Origin: Desulfovibrio sp. UCD-KL4C
GTDB taxonomy: Bacteria > Desulfobacterota > Desulfovibrionia > Desulfovibrionales > Desulfovibrionaceae
DNA length: 64,000 nt
Assembly: GCF_006210265.1 (NCBI RefSeq)
Contig: NZ_VCNC01000003.1
Span: 558,001 to 622,000 of the forward strand
Reading direction: 5' to 3'
The notes beneath the pieces were generated by a model. It saw only the letters and a program-made list of their open reading frames with translations. It did no database searches and was not told where the DNA came from. The translations under genes and the position numbers were made by a program. Below, piece after piece: positions 25,975-34,563 of this stretch (position 1 is its first letter; every line of letters begins with the position of its first letter).

Positions 25975-28350
25975 CTACTTCTTAGTCATCCGATAAACCC
26001 CATCCCAAACTTCTCCGGCTGGTACAGGCGGATTAATCTTATATTCTTCTGCTCTTTTGCGGAACATTTCTGACGGCGTGACTTTGGTGTCTGTGAACCG
26101 TTCATATTTTTCAGCCTCTGTGTATAATTCAATGGCCTCATCCCATTCTGTTTTAACGTAATATTCACGTGCTTTGCTGAACAGTTCAAACAGAATTTTT
26201 TCGTTTTCGGTCAGGCCGCCTTTCATGGCAACCAGTTCATAGATTCTGATCGGTTTGCTTTTTCCTACAACCTGAATGTTATCGATTAACCTTGCTTCTA
26301 CCAAGTCCATAACTTTGCAGGCATGGCAGTTTTCATCAATAGCGTCCATTTCCAGTGTAAAATGACTGACTGCTGTGAATATGCCGAATTGTTTTGCGCC
26401 TTCTTCCAAACGGGCGGCAAGGTTAACAGCGTCACCCATCATAGTGTAGTTCATGCGCATGGCACTACCCATGTTACCGACAACTATTTCTCCGGTGTTG
26501 ATACCTATTCTGGTACGCATCCGGTGGACGACTTTAGGCCATTTATCATCTGGAGCCCATTCATCTTCAGGGAATACTTTGGTATTTCTGGTTGGCTCAT
26601 CCGGTCGTTGCTTTTCCTTACTCCATTTATCTCGAAGTTTGTTATTGGCCTTTTGCATGGCGACAGCGACCTTGCAGGCGCGCAGAGCATTATCTGGAGC
26701 ATCTATCGGTGCACCGAAGAAAGCTATTATGGCATCTCCTTCGTATTTATCTAAGGTTCCTTTGTTCTCAATAAGAATATCTGTCATTACTGATAGGTAT
26801 TCGTTAAGCAGCTCAACAAGTTGTGTTGCGGTAAGCTTTTCGGAAAAAGTGGAGAAGCTTTGAATATCTGTAAAGTAGGCTGTGATTGTTTTTGCTTCGC
26901 CTCCCAGTTCCGGCATTTCTCTTTTTGAAAACATCTCGTCGATAAGTTCTGGTGCAAGGTATGATGAGAAGGTTGCCTGTAGGAATTTTTTTTGTCCTTC
27001 TTCACGCCAGAATTTGATTAATGTTAGCATTGTAAAATTCAGCCCCAATGTAATCAGAGCATAGGTGGGAGTAAGGTAAGCGTGATATGTCTTGAAAACA
27101 AATAAGGCTCCGGCAACGGTTGTAATAGCCATCCCGGCAATAGGAATAACCATTAAGAGAGAGCTGGTCCATGTAAGGAGTATGGTTGTTAAAATTCCAG
27201 CGGCAAGCAATATGATAAGCCCCAGCCCTGGAATCCAGTCTGGGCTGAGCAGAAAGTCATTTGTAAGAATATTGTCGATGACGGTAGCGTGAACTTCAAC
27301 ACCGGGGAAGTTGGAGGTGTACGGTGTTACCCTCAGATCCCTAAGCCCTGCGGCAGAGGTTCCCATAAGTACTATTTTACTTTTGAGTTCTTTCTTGCCG
27401 ATTTTTCCGTTTAGAATGTCACGTGCACTGTAATATGGAAATTCATTAACACCGCCGCGATAACGGACAAGCATCTGTCCTTTTGAGTCAACTGGAATGA
27501 TAGTTTTGCCTACTCTGATTGATTCAAAGCCATATTTTGTAGTTTTTGCGATAACACTTTTTTGGTTCATCGCTTTCATCAGTGTTGCAAGTGCCAGACT
27601 TGGATATTGTCCTCCGTTCCATGATATAATCAGCGGAACTCGCCTGACCACTCCGTCAAAGTCCGTAATAGAGTTATAAAATCCGCATAAGGTTGAAGCT
27701 TTTGTCAGTATTGGTAGAGGACAGATTGCACTTATCGCAGTGTGGGTAAGTTCATCAAGCTGCGGTGCATCTCTGGTTTTTAACTGTGCTATGGAAAGAG
27801 GTTTTAATATACACTCAGAGGTTTGTACGTGATTTTCACTGAATTTGTTATGGAAATTAAAATAAAAACCAAGAACATATCTGCCTTGCGCAAGCACATC
27901 GGCAAGAACCTGATCATTATTCATTAACCCTGTTGGTAAGCCCTGAAAGTTAATAGTAACTCCAAGCTCATTTTGAAGGTTTTTCTGAATTATCTGCGGA
28001 GAAGTTCTATCCGGTTCAGCAAGGAGTATATCAAGCCCTGTTGAAAGAGCTCCGGCTTGCTGTATTTTTGCTAATAGCAAAGCCATTCTGTATCGTGGCC
28101 ATGGCCACTGTCCAAGCTCTGCAAGACTTTCTTCATCGATATTTATGATTACCGGAATGTTTGTTTTTTCTCCTACAGGCGACATGCGCATGAATTCGTC
28201 ATATATTTTATAATCAACAAATTGTAGCATTGAAGGCCTGAAAATATATAGGGCTGCAACAATAAGCGTCGTAATCATTCCAGTTATGAAAAGGAATAAT
28301 GTATCTGAGCTGAAAATGACTTTATAAAGTCTCTTAATTGTTTTTAGCAT
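25975..28350 (-). CDS. CHASE2-domain class III adenylate/guanylate cyclase
   Basis: The 791-residue protein has an N-terminal membrane helix, a CHASE2 extracytoplasmic sensor (about 40-340; VIINIDEESLAELGQWPWPR and ILMGTSAAGLRDLRVTP-type segments), three closely spaced membrane helices (about 355-430) and a class III cyclase domain (about 470-700). The catalytic metal aspartates are in TAYFTDIQSFSTFSE and KYEGDAIIAFFG, followed by GINTGEIVVGNMG and YTMMGDAVNLAARLE. It should make cAMP in response to an unknown outside signal. A protein with a cyclic-nucleotide-binding domain lies 22 kb away (3759-4256), but no link is shown. No strong ribosome site precedes the ATG. Confidence 0.9.
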   Translation of the reverse strand: MLKTIKRLYKVIFSSDTLFLFITGMITTLIVAALYIFRPSMLQFVDYKIYDEFMRMSPVGEKTNIPVIINIDEESLAELGQWPWPRYRMALLLAKIQQAGALSTGLDILLAEPDRTSPQIIQKNLQNELGVTINFQGLPTGLMNNDQVLADVLAQGRYVLGFYFNFHNKFSENHVQTSECILKPLSIAQLKTRDAPQLDELTHTAISAICPLPILTKASTLCGFYNSITDFDGVVRRVPLIISWNGGQYPSLALATLMKAMNQKSVIAKTTKYGFESIRVGKTIIPVDSKGQMLVRYRGGVNEFPYYSARDILNGKIGKKELKSKIVLMGTSAAGLRDLRVTPYTSNFPGVEVHATVIDNILTNDFLLSPDWIPGLGLIILLAAGILTTILLTWTSSLLMVIPIAGMAITTVAGALFVFKTYHAYLTPTYALITLGLNFTMLTLIKFWREEGQKKFLQATFSSYLAPELIDEMFSKREMPELGGEAKTITAYFTDIQSFSTFSEKLTATQLVELLNEYLSVMTDILIENKGTLDKYEGDAIIAFFGAPIDAPDNALRACKVAVAMQKANNKLRDKWSKEKQRPDEPTRNTKVFPEDEWAPDDKWPKVVHRMRTRIGINTGEIVVGNMGSAMRMNYTMMGDAVNLAARLEEGAKQFGIFTAVSHFTLEMDAIDENCHACKVMDLVEARLIDNIQVVGKSKPIRIYELVAMKGGLTENEKILFELFSKAREYYVKTEWDEAIELYTEAEKYERFTDTKVTPSEMFRKRAEEYKINPPVPAGEVWDGVYRMTKK

Positions 28351-28911
28351 ATGATAAAATTGGAAAAGGTTGATTTCTTTTGTGAAACGTTATTAGTAGA
28401 TAAAGTAAGATAAACCTAGTTCGCTGGATTTTTCAATCTTATTTATATATACTGATAGTAATAATTTCACTGTTGCCGAACGTTCCGATGTCTTGATAGA
28501 CCTCAGTAAGCCTTTACCTACAATTTTATATTTACATAGAGAAAGGCAAAGACATAGTACCGTTTATGTGTAGTCATGGTTGTAGCGTTTTTGGAATGGA
28601 CCTGCCTATTCAAGTTTGATTTTGTATATTAGGTGGATCTTAAAGAAATTATTAATTGATATAATGTCTCTGCTAGCGAAGAATTACAGAAAGATCGCTG
28701 TGAATGTATAGCCAAGCAAGTTTTGGAGATTTGTGGCAGCTGCTTTAAAAATATGCTGATTTTTTCGATTAACAAAGTGTGTGCGTGACATTATAATAAC
28801 GCTTGTAACATTTAAAACAATACTAGACGTAGCTGCTTAGCTGTAATATCTAATATTGATAATGTTTTTATTAAATTTGCTATGATTCTATAACGAGCGG
28901 GGTCAGTATAT
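28351..28911. other. 561-base intergenic region with no recognisable gene
   Basis: This is the divergent gap between the cyclase gene and cheV. Both strands contain only frames under 35 codons without family resemblance. It is A+T rich and probably holds both promoters and possibly long 5' leaders. A consensus TATAAT occurs at about 28659 without a matching -35. I see no hairpin-T-tract terminator, tRNA or riboswitch fold. Confidence 0.5.
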
Positions 28912-29913
28912 ATGTCGAGTAAGATCCTATTGAAATCCGGAACTAATGAAGTTGAAATTCTAGAGCTATATCTTGACGAAGGAACCGGTGACAAAAAGAA
29001 ACGTTGGTCCTTCGGACTTAATGTCGCCAAAGTAAAAAAAATAATTAAAGAAGATGATTTAAAGAATTTTTCAGGTCGTAAAGACGGAACAACTAAAAGA
29101 GTTGGTTCCGCAACAGTAGACACAAGTAATATTCTTGTTCTTGGGATGTTTGAATTTATGGGGTCAGTTATTCCGCTTATTGACCTTAGCGGCTGGCTGA
29201 GAATGGACAAAGTGCGCGGTGAAAATCGGATGGTGCTTATCACTGAATTTAATAATGTTACCAGTGCATTTCTGGTTTCCGGTGTTAACAGAATCCATCG
29301 TATAAGCTGGGAAGAGCTTGAGTCTTTGCAGGGGGATATGGCCAAGTATGCTGAGGGAACAATTATTGGAACAGTAAAATTGACTGATCCTAACCGCATT
29401 CTTCAGGTACTCGACCTTGAACAGGCTTTAGATGATTTGAGCCCGTCTAAGGGGAATGAAGCTCTACTTGACGTTGCAGAGGTTGATGAAGTCTTTTTTA
29501 AAGCTCTATGTGCTGATGACTCCCGTTCCATGCGTAATCTCGTAAAGCAGGCTTTGGAAAAAGGCGGTTTTTCTGTGGAAGCCTTTGTCAATGGCAAAGA
29601 CCTTTGGGATGCTCTACTGACACTTAAAGACATGGCAGAACGTGAAGGGAAGCCGATTACGGATTATCTCCAGCTTGTTGTTTCTGATATTGAGATGCCT
29701 GGTATGGACGGTCACGCCGTGACACGCAGAATCAAGGCTGATCCTATTTTGAAAGAATTGACTGTATTTTTATTTTCATCGCTCATCACAGAGGAATTAT
29801 TGCACAAAGGAGCTTCTGTCGGGGCGGATAGGCAATATTCTAAACCTCAGATAGCATCTTTGGTTGCACAGGCATGGGAAGATGCAAATGCAATGATGGA
29901 GGCTCACCGATAG
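28912..29913 (+). CDS. cheV: chemotaxis protein CheV (CheW-like plus receiver)
   Basis: The 333-residue protein has a CheW-like coupling domain in residues 10-185 (SFGLNVAKVKKIIK, GSVIPLIDLSGWL, GVNRIHRISWEEL, and LDLEQAL at its end) and a C-terminal receiver from about 200, with CADDSRSMRNLVKQAL, the phospho-Asp in LVVSDIEMPGMDG, and KP in QYSKPQ. CheV links receptors to CheA and adapts through its receiver. GCGGGG lies upstream of the ATG. No other che genes are adjacent, so it works with a chemotaxis set elsewhere. It is convergent with hcpR, the stops being about 28 bases apart. Confidence 0.92.
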   Translation: MSSKILLKSGTNEVEILELYLDEGTGDKKKRWSFGLNVAKVKKIIKEDDLKNFSGRKDGTTKRVGSATVDTSNILVLGMFEFMGSVIPLIDLSGWLRMDKVRGENRMVLITEFNNVTSAFLVSGVNRIHRISWEELESLQGDMAKYAEGTIIGTVKLTDPNRILQVLDLEQALDDLSPSKGNEALLDVAEVDEVFFKALCADDSRSMRNLVKQALEKGGFSVEAFVNGKDLWDALLTLKDMAEREGKPITDYLQLVVSDIEMPGMDGHAVTRRIKADPILKELTVFLFSSLITEELLHKGASVGADRQYSKPQIASLVAQAWEDANAMMEAHR

Positions 29914-29941
29914 TTGGCGGAGGGTTTAGAGTTGGCGCCAG

Positions 29942-30622
29942 TTAAAGTTGTTCCTCCCCGCTCGCAATAAGCTCCAGAGTCGTTTCATCAATAATTTCGA
30001 CAGTTTTTTTGTCGACTTTTATTAATCCCTGCTCGCTCATTTTCTTAAAAATACGTGAGAGAGTTTCTTGTATTGTGCCTAGGTACGCGGCTATCTGTCC
30101 TTTTTGCAAGTCTAGCTTTAGAATATTTGAATTCTGAGTGGTTTTCAGTAGTAACAGGTAACTTGCTAGTCTTCCGGGAACTTCTTCAAGGCTGAGGGCG
30201 GCTACTTTATTGACCATTTTCCTAAGTCTTCCTGACAGCAGAGCCAGCATACTCATGGCTAAGCTCGGATCTTCTTTAATTATTTTTTCGAATTTGTCGC
30301 GTGAAAAATAGAGCAGGGTTGAGTTTTCAAGTGTTATCGCGCTTGCAGGATAGCTTGAGCCTTGAAAAACAGGCACTTCTCCGAAAATTTCGCCGCATCC
30401 GAAGATATGTATAATCTGTTCTTTACCGGAAAGTGATTCTCTGTAAATCTTTACCCGCCCATCTTCGACACTGTAAAATCCGCTGGCTTCCTGTCCCATG
30501 GAAAAGATTTGTTCACCACGTGTAATTTTTCTAGGAACGGCAATGCCATCCAGTTTTTTCAACTGGCTTTCCGATAGTCCTGCAAATAAGTTTATTTGGC
30601 CAAGATTATGTGTCTTTTTCAT
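29942..30622 (-). CDS. hcpR: HcpR-like Crp/Fnr-family regulator of nitrosative-stress genes
   Basis: The 226-residue protein has a cNMP-type effector domain (ITRGEQIFSMGQEASGFYSV, then GRVKIYRESLSGKEQIIHIF and GEIFGEVPVF), a long dimer helix, and a C-terminal winged HTH with the recognition-helix region GQIAAYLGTIQETLSRIFKKM near 170-190. It lacks the N-terminal cysteine cluster of FNR. In Desulfovibrio the HcpR regulator next to hcp controls nitrite/NO-stress genes and is reported to sense NO through haem. Position beside hcp and the matching palindromes at 30659 and 31736 support the name. It is read divergently from the gene at 30744. Confidence 0.83.
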   Translation of the reverse strand: MKKTHNLGQINLFAGLSESQLKKLDGIAVPRKITRGEQIFSMGQEASGFYSVEDGRVKIYRESLSGKEQIIHIFGCGEIFGEVPVFQGSSYPASAITLENSTLLYFSRDKFEKIIKEDPSLAMSMLALLSGRLRKMVNKVAALSLEEVPGRLASYLLLLKTTQNSNILKLDLQKGQIAAYLGTIQETLSRIFKKMSEQGLIKVDKKTVEIIDETTLELIASGEEQL

Positions 30623-30658
30623 TACAACTCACTTTATTTCTATTATATAGTCTTACTT

Positions 30659-30701
30659 TTTGATTTAAGTCAGACTATGCTTTCGCGTTTATCGTTATAA
30701 A
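30659..30701 (+). promoter_or_regulatory. HcpR-like operator (30659-30674) and -10 box (30696-30701) of the sulfite-reductase-like gene
   Basis: TTTGAT-ttaa-GTCAGA is an imperfect palindrome matching TTTGACnnnnGTCAAA at 10 of 12 half-site positions. TATAAA begins 29.5 bases after its centre, which puts the centre near -41.5 of the predicted start point, the classical position for a class II Crp/Fnr activator. It may also serve hcpR itself, read the other way. Binding by HcpR is inferred. Confidence 0.65.
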
Positions 30702-30743
30702 TAAATTCAATAACTTAATATCATGAGCAGGAGAGGTTTGACT

Positions 30744-31367
30744 ATGGAGAAATCAGCAATCATAAATATTTGTCGTGGCATCAAAGGCGGAGAATGCCGC
30801 TTTGCTTTGTTTGTTGAAGAGAACTTTGCCGATAGAATTAAGCAGACTGTGATAGATTCCGGTTGGCCTGAATTTCTTAAAGAGAAATTCGGTGATAATA
30901 TTTCTCGCCATAAGGCTTTCTGTGTTAACGGGGCAGCGTGTCCTAACGGTTGTTCTCGTCCACATGTTTCTGACATAGGGCTTATCCGTGCATGTGTGCC
31001 GCTGATTAATCACGAAGAATGTATAACATGTGGTGAGTGTGTACGGAATTGCCCAGACCATGCAATGGAAATAGTTGATGATAAGGTAGTGATTACACGC
31101 GAAAAGTGTCTCGTTTGCGGGTTATGTACACGCACTTGTCCGGTTGAAGTTATTTCATGCTCCAGAAATGGTTGGAGAGTTCTTGTTGGAGGACGCCTTG
31201 GTCGACATCCTCGTTTAGGTTTAGAACTTCCCGGAGTATACAGCAGTGCTGAAGTTTTACTTTTAATTTCTAAGAGTATTAAAATTTGGGCAGAAAACTA
31301 TGAAGATGGCAAACGGTTTGGGCAGATTATGGATAAAGTAGGGCATGAAAAGTTGCTGCAGGATTAA
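30744..31367 (+). CDS. mini sirohaem/4Fe-4S protein, assimilatory-type sulfite reductase-like
   Basis: The 207-residue protein starts with CRGIKGGECRFALF, then has AFCVNGAACPNGCSRPHVSD, the CPNGC (C-x3-C) sirohaem-4Fe-4S ligand pattern of nitrite/sulfite reductases. A two-cluster ferredoxin insertion follows (CITCGECVRNCP and CLVCGLCTRTCP), then GGRLGRHPRLG, the late reductase motif. Size and layout match the very small low-spin assimilatory-type sulfite reductase known from Desulfovibrio vulgaris. It could reduce sulfite or nitrite. I chose ATG 30744 because AGGAGAG lies upstream; an ATG at 30723 lacks a ribosome site. It sits beside hcpR under an HcpR-like operator, suggesting a role in nitrogen-oxide stress. 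Substrate is not proven by sequence. Confidence 0.68.
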   Translation: MEKSAIINICRGIKGGECRFALFVEENFADRIKQTVIDSGWPEFLKEKFGDNISRHKAFCVNGAACPNGCSRPHVSDIGLIRACVPLINHEECITCGECVRNCPDHAMEIVDDKVVITREKCLVCGLCTRTCPVEVISCSRNGWRVLVGGRLGRHPRLGLELPGVYSSAEVLLLISKSIKIWAENYEDGKRFGQIMDKVGHEKLLQD

Positions 31368-31529
31368 CTACTGATAAAGATAAATTTTTTTGCCTTTTTT
31401 AATCATGATACCGTTTGAATACGCAATAATCAGTAATGTAATTTTTAAAAGAGTATTATCCATTTTATATATGTAGTAAGAGTTTATTTGAATTATGCAG
31501 TCTAAATTGAAAATTATGAGGAGAAAAAT

Positions 31530-31721
31530 ATGAGTCGTATTGTCGTTGTTGATATTGATGAATGTATCGGATGTGAAGCTTGTGTGGAAGCTTGTCCTGA
31601 AGTGTTCTCCATGGGGCCGGGAAGTATTGCTCAAGTGTATAATCCTGAAGGAGCTCCTGAAGAAAAGATCGAAGAGGCTATTGAGATGTGTCCAGTTAAC
31701 TGTATACTGTGGGAGGATTAA
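31530..31721 (+). CDS. single-cluster ferredoxin (Desulfovibrio ferredoxin I type)
   Basis: The 63-residue acidic protein has CIGCEACVEACP and a distant CPVNC. This gives one 4Fe-4S cluster, with two further cysteines that in related ferredoxins form a disulfide. It is an electron carrier of very low mass. GGAG lies 8 bases before the ATG. It lies between the sirohaem protein and hcp and is a plausible electron donor to Hcp. The gap of 162 bases before it and the operator after it suggest its own transcript or readthrough from the gene at 30744; I see no operator directly in front of it. Confidence 0.9.
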   Translation: MSRIVVVDIDECIGCEACVEACPEVFSMGPGSIAQVYNPEGAPEEKIEEAIEMCPVNCILWED

Positions 31722-31735
31722 TAAAAAAATGTTCT

Positions 31736-31778
31736 TTTGACTTGGGTCAAAGACTTCCTTTGAGTTCATCCCTATTCT
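31736..31778 (+). promoter_or_regulatory. HcpR-like operator (31736-31751) and -10 box (31773-31778) of hcp
   Basis: TTTGAC-TTGG-GTCAAA is a perfect 6+6 palindrome; TATTCT starts 29.5 bases after its centre. This is the same spacing as at 30659, predicting a start point near 31785 and a class II activator position. Confidence 0.8.
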
Positions 31779-31824
31779 GCAATCAACGAATGGGAAAAAC
31801 AACTTACCTGAAAAGGAGAAAATT

Positions 31825-33432
31825 ATGTTTTGCAATCAGTGTGAACAGACAGCAAAAGGGCAAGGATGCACCGTAAAAGGAGTATGCGGAAAGACTGACG
31901 AGACATCTGCAATTCAGGATCTTTTGATTCGAGTTCTTGCTGAGCTTGGAACCGTTGCGGTTAAAGCCCATGCGGAAGGGCTTAAAATTCCTTCAGCTGT
32001 TAACCGCCTTACTGCCGAAGCTGTTTTTTCAACTCTTACTAATGTAAATTTTGATGACGAAAGGTTTATCCCAATCGTTAAAGATGTTGCTGCAGCGAGA
32101 GATGAACTCTTAGGAAAATTAAAAGGTGGATGTTCTTGCGGCGGAGTTACTAAAGTCGGTGCAACTGCTGTTGAGCTCAGCAAGCAGGGTGAAGCTTTTT
32201 CAGTTGCCTCATTTGATGAAAACCCTGATCTGCGCTCACTTAAGCAGATTCTTATATACGGACTTAAGGGCGTTGCTGCTTACGTTGACCATGCTGCAAT
32301 CCTAGGTCAGGAAGATCCTGCTGTATTTGCATTTATGCACGAAGCACTTGCTGCATCACTCAAACCTTTGAGCATGGATGAACTTGTCGCTCTTTGTATG
32401 AAATGCGGTGAAGTTAACCTCAGAGCAATGCAACTTCTGGACGCAGGGAACACCGGAACATACGGTCATCCTGTACCAACTGAAGTGCCGCTCGGAGCAA
32501 AAGCAGGTAAAGCTATTCTTGTTTCAGGTCATGACCTTAAAGATCTTCGTGGTTTGCTTGAGCAGACTGAAGGTTCTGGAATAAATATTTATACACATGG
32601 TGAAATGCTTCCTTGCCATGGATATCCTGAACTCAAAAAGTTCAGTCATTTCTATGGTCATTATGGAACTGCATGGCAGAATCAGGTAAAGGAGTTCGCT
32701 GAATTTCCCGGTGCTATTCTTATGACCACCAACTGCATTCAAAAACCTGCTGAAACCTATAAAGGTGATATTTACACAACAGGCCTCGTCGGATGGCCCG
32801 GTGTGACTCATGTTCCTAATAATGATTTCAGCGAGGTCATTGCTAAAGCTAAAGAGCTCCCCGGGTTTCCTGCTGATACCGATAAAGGAACTGTTCTTTG
32901 TGGATTTGCAAGAAATGCAGTCCTTGGCGTAGCGGATAAAGTTATCGAAGGGGTGAAAGCTGGAGCAATCCGTCATTTCTTCCTCGTGGGTGGCTGTGAC
33001 GGTGCTAAGCCTGGGCGTAACTACTACACTGAGTTTGTAGAAAAAGTTCCAAGCGATTGTGTTATCTTAACCCTTGCTTGCGGAAAGTTCCGTTTCTTCG
33101 ATAAAAAACTCGGTGATATCGGGGGAATTCCACGTCTGCTAGATATCGGACAGTGTAACGATGCATATTCTGCTATTCAGATTGCTGTTGCTCTTGCCGG
33201 AGCTTTTGAATGCGGCGTGAACGAGCTTCCATTATCCATGATTCTTTCATGGTACGAACAGAAGGCCGTTTCAATCCTTTTGACCTTGCTACATCTTGGA
33301 ATCAAGGACATTCGCCTTGGGCCTAGTCTTCCGGCTTTCATCACTCCGAATGTGCTGAACTTTCTTGTTGAGAACTTCAACATTATGCCTATCAACACTC
33401 CTGATGAAGATCTTAAGGCTATCTTGGGTTAA
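31825..33432 (+). CDS. hcp: hybrid-cluster protein / hydroxylamine reductase, class I
   Basis: The 535-residue protein begins with Cys3, Cys6, Cys15 and Cys21 (C-x2-C-x8-C-x5-C), the class I spacing of strict anaerobes that binds the proximal cubane. Later hybrid-cluster ligand regions are seen: CGFARNAVLG, VGGCDGAKPGRNYY, LTLACGKFRFF, DIGQCNDAYSAI and EQKAVSILLTLLHLGIKD. The enzyme reduces hydroxylamine in vitro; in cells Hcp proteins are linked to NO and nitrosative stress. AAAGGAGAAAATT precedes the ATG. An HcpR-like operator lies 74 bases upstream. It is followed by the Fe-S protein often found beside hcp. It must not be confused with the T6SS tube protein Hcp at 57558. Confidence 0.96.
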   Translation: MFCNQCEQTAKGQGCTVKGVCGKTDETSAIQDLLIRVLAELGTVAVKAHAEGLKIPSAVNRLTAEAVFSTLTNVNFDDERFIPIVKDVAAARDELLGKLKGGCSCGGVTKVGATAVELSKQGEAFSVASFDENPDLRSLKQILIYGLKGVAAYVDHAAILGQEDPAVFAFMHEALAASLKPLSMDELVALCMKCGEVNLRAMQLLDAGNTGTYGHPVPTEVPLGAKAGKAILVSGHDLKDLRGLLEQTEGSGINIYTHGEMLPCHGYPELKKFSHFYGHYGTAWQNQVKEFAEFPGAILMTTNCIQKPAETYKGDIYTTGLVGWPGVTHVPNNDFSEVIAKAKELPGFPADTDKGTVLCGFARNAVLGVADKVIEGVKAGAIRHFFLVGGCDGAKPGRNYYTEFVEKVPSDCVILTLACGKFRFFDKKLGDIGGIPRLLDIGQCNDAYSAIQIAVALAGAFECGVNELPLSMILSWYEQKAVSILLTLLHLGIKDIRLGPSLPAFITPNVLNFLVENFNIMPINTPDEDLKAILG

Positions 33433-33464
33433 TATAAATATAGTTGCATAGTTATCGAACATAA

Positions 33465-33497
33465 ATATGCGGGGGGAATAGTCTTTCCTCCGCATAT
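33465..33497 (+). other. stable hairpin in the hcp-FeS gene gap
   Basis: ATATGCGGGGGGAA pairs with TTTCCTCCGCATAT over 14 positions (two G-U), 5-base loop. No proper T-tract follows, so it may protect the hcp end or lower expression of the next gene rather than terminate. Confidence 0.55.
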
Positions 33498-33535
33498 AAA
33501 TAAATTTTATCGGTTTTAGGTTTTAGGAGAAAAAA

Positions 33536-34342
33536 ATGAAGGTTACAAGAAAACTCATCCATATTGACGAAGAACTTTGTAACGGTTGCGGAGAATGTGT
33601 TCCCGGCTGTGCAGAAGGTGCGTTACAAATTATTGACGGTAAGGCTCGTCTGGTTGCCGAGAAGTATTGTGATGGATTGGGAGCCTGTCTAGGTGAATGC
33701 CCTACCGGAGCTCTTACTGTTAAAGATGTGGAAACCGAAGATTTTGATCCTGAAGCTGTACGAGATTTGCTTACAAAACAAGGCAGGGAAGTTCCGAACC
33801 ATATGCCTTCACCTGAAAGTTTAAGGCTTAGTAAAGCTACAGCAAAAGCAGCTCCAAAATCCGGCTGTGGTGGTTCAAAAATTATGGAGTTTTCTCCATG
33901 TCAAAAGGCCAATGTACCGACTGATATAGTAAATGAAGTCGGCCCGTCACATCTTACACATTGGCCTATTCAGATTAGGCTTGTTCAGCCTGAAGCTCCG
34001 TTTCTTAAGGGCGCAGATCTTTTGCTCACCGCAGATTGCGTTGCCGTTTCCATGCCCGGGTATCATGAAAGATTTCTCCCAGGACGCAAGGTTTTGATGG
34101 GCTGCCCTAAGTTTGATGATGTTGAACTTTATATTGAAAGACTTACAGCCATCTTTGCAACATGCGGACTGAAGTCTATTACTCTTCTTGAAATGGAAGT
34201 GCCATGCTGCTCAAACATGAGCAAAATTACTGCGCAGGCTCTTCAGAATTCAGGATTCGAGATTCCTGCTGAAAAGATTGTCGTTGCCCGCACGGGTGAA
34301 GTTATTTTTAAGGGAAGTCTTACTCAGCCTGTTCTTCGTTAA
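33536..34342 (+). CDS. 4Fe-4S protein paired with Hcp
   Basis: Residues 10-65 form a ferredoxin-like domain with CNGCGECVPGC and, less regular, CDGLGACLGECP (the second set has C-x5-C-x3-C instead of C-x2-C-x2-C-x3-C). The remaining 200 residues form a second domain with further cysteines (SGCGG, SPCQKAN, ADCVA, GCPKFDD, PCCSNM), suggesting another metal site. Proteins of this architecture sit next to hcp in Desulfovibrio and probably carry electrons to it or help load its cluster; this is inferred from gene context. AGGAG lies 8 bases before the ATG. It ends the island, closed by a strong terminator. Confidence 0.82.
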   Translation: MKVTRKLIHIDEELCNGCGECVPGCAEGALQIIDGKARLVAEKYCDGLGACLGECPTGALTVKDVETEDFDPEAVRDLLTKQGREVPNHMPSPESLRLSKATAKAAPKSGCGGSKIMEFSPCQKANVPTDIVNEVGPSHLTHWPIQIRLVQPEAPFLKGADLLLTADCVAVSMPGYHERFLPGRKVLMGCPKFDDVELYIERLTAIFATCGLKSITLLEMEVPCCSNMSKITAQALQNSGFEIPAEKIVVARTGEVIFKGSLTQPVLR

Positions 34343-34363
34343 TTATTAAAGTGTATTTAATTT

Positions 34364-34407
34364 AAACCCCTTTTACATAGATTATGTAAAAGGGGTTTTG
34401 CTTTTTT
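34364..34407 (+). terminator. rho-independent terminator of the hcp island
   Basis: AAACCCCTTTTACATA pairs with TATGTAAAAGGGGTTT, 3-base loop, then TGCTTTTTT. Confidence 0.92.
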
Positions 34408-34563
34408 AATATTGTATAGTAATAGGAAAAAGTTGATAAACATTGCGGTAAATAGTGTTCTTGATTTTTAGTTGATGCGTGTATTAAGAGTGCGTGAAAT
34501 GGAAAAATAATTAGGCTTCAACTGTTGAAGATATCTTTAATGATTATAAATAAAATGGTGATC

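Noticed and set aside
28351-28911. Possible riboswitch or small RNA in the gap before cheV
   Set aside because: No conserved riboswitch core, no hairpin with T-tract and no tRNA-like fold could be found by eye.
31368-31835. Long minus-strand frame (155 codons) opposite the ferredoxin gene
   Set aside because: It is the shadow of the ferredoxin and its flanks; the plus strand has a clear Fe-S protein with a ribosome site.
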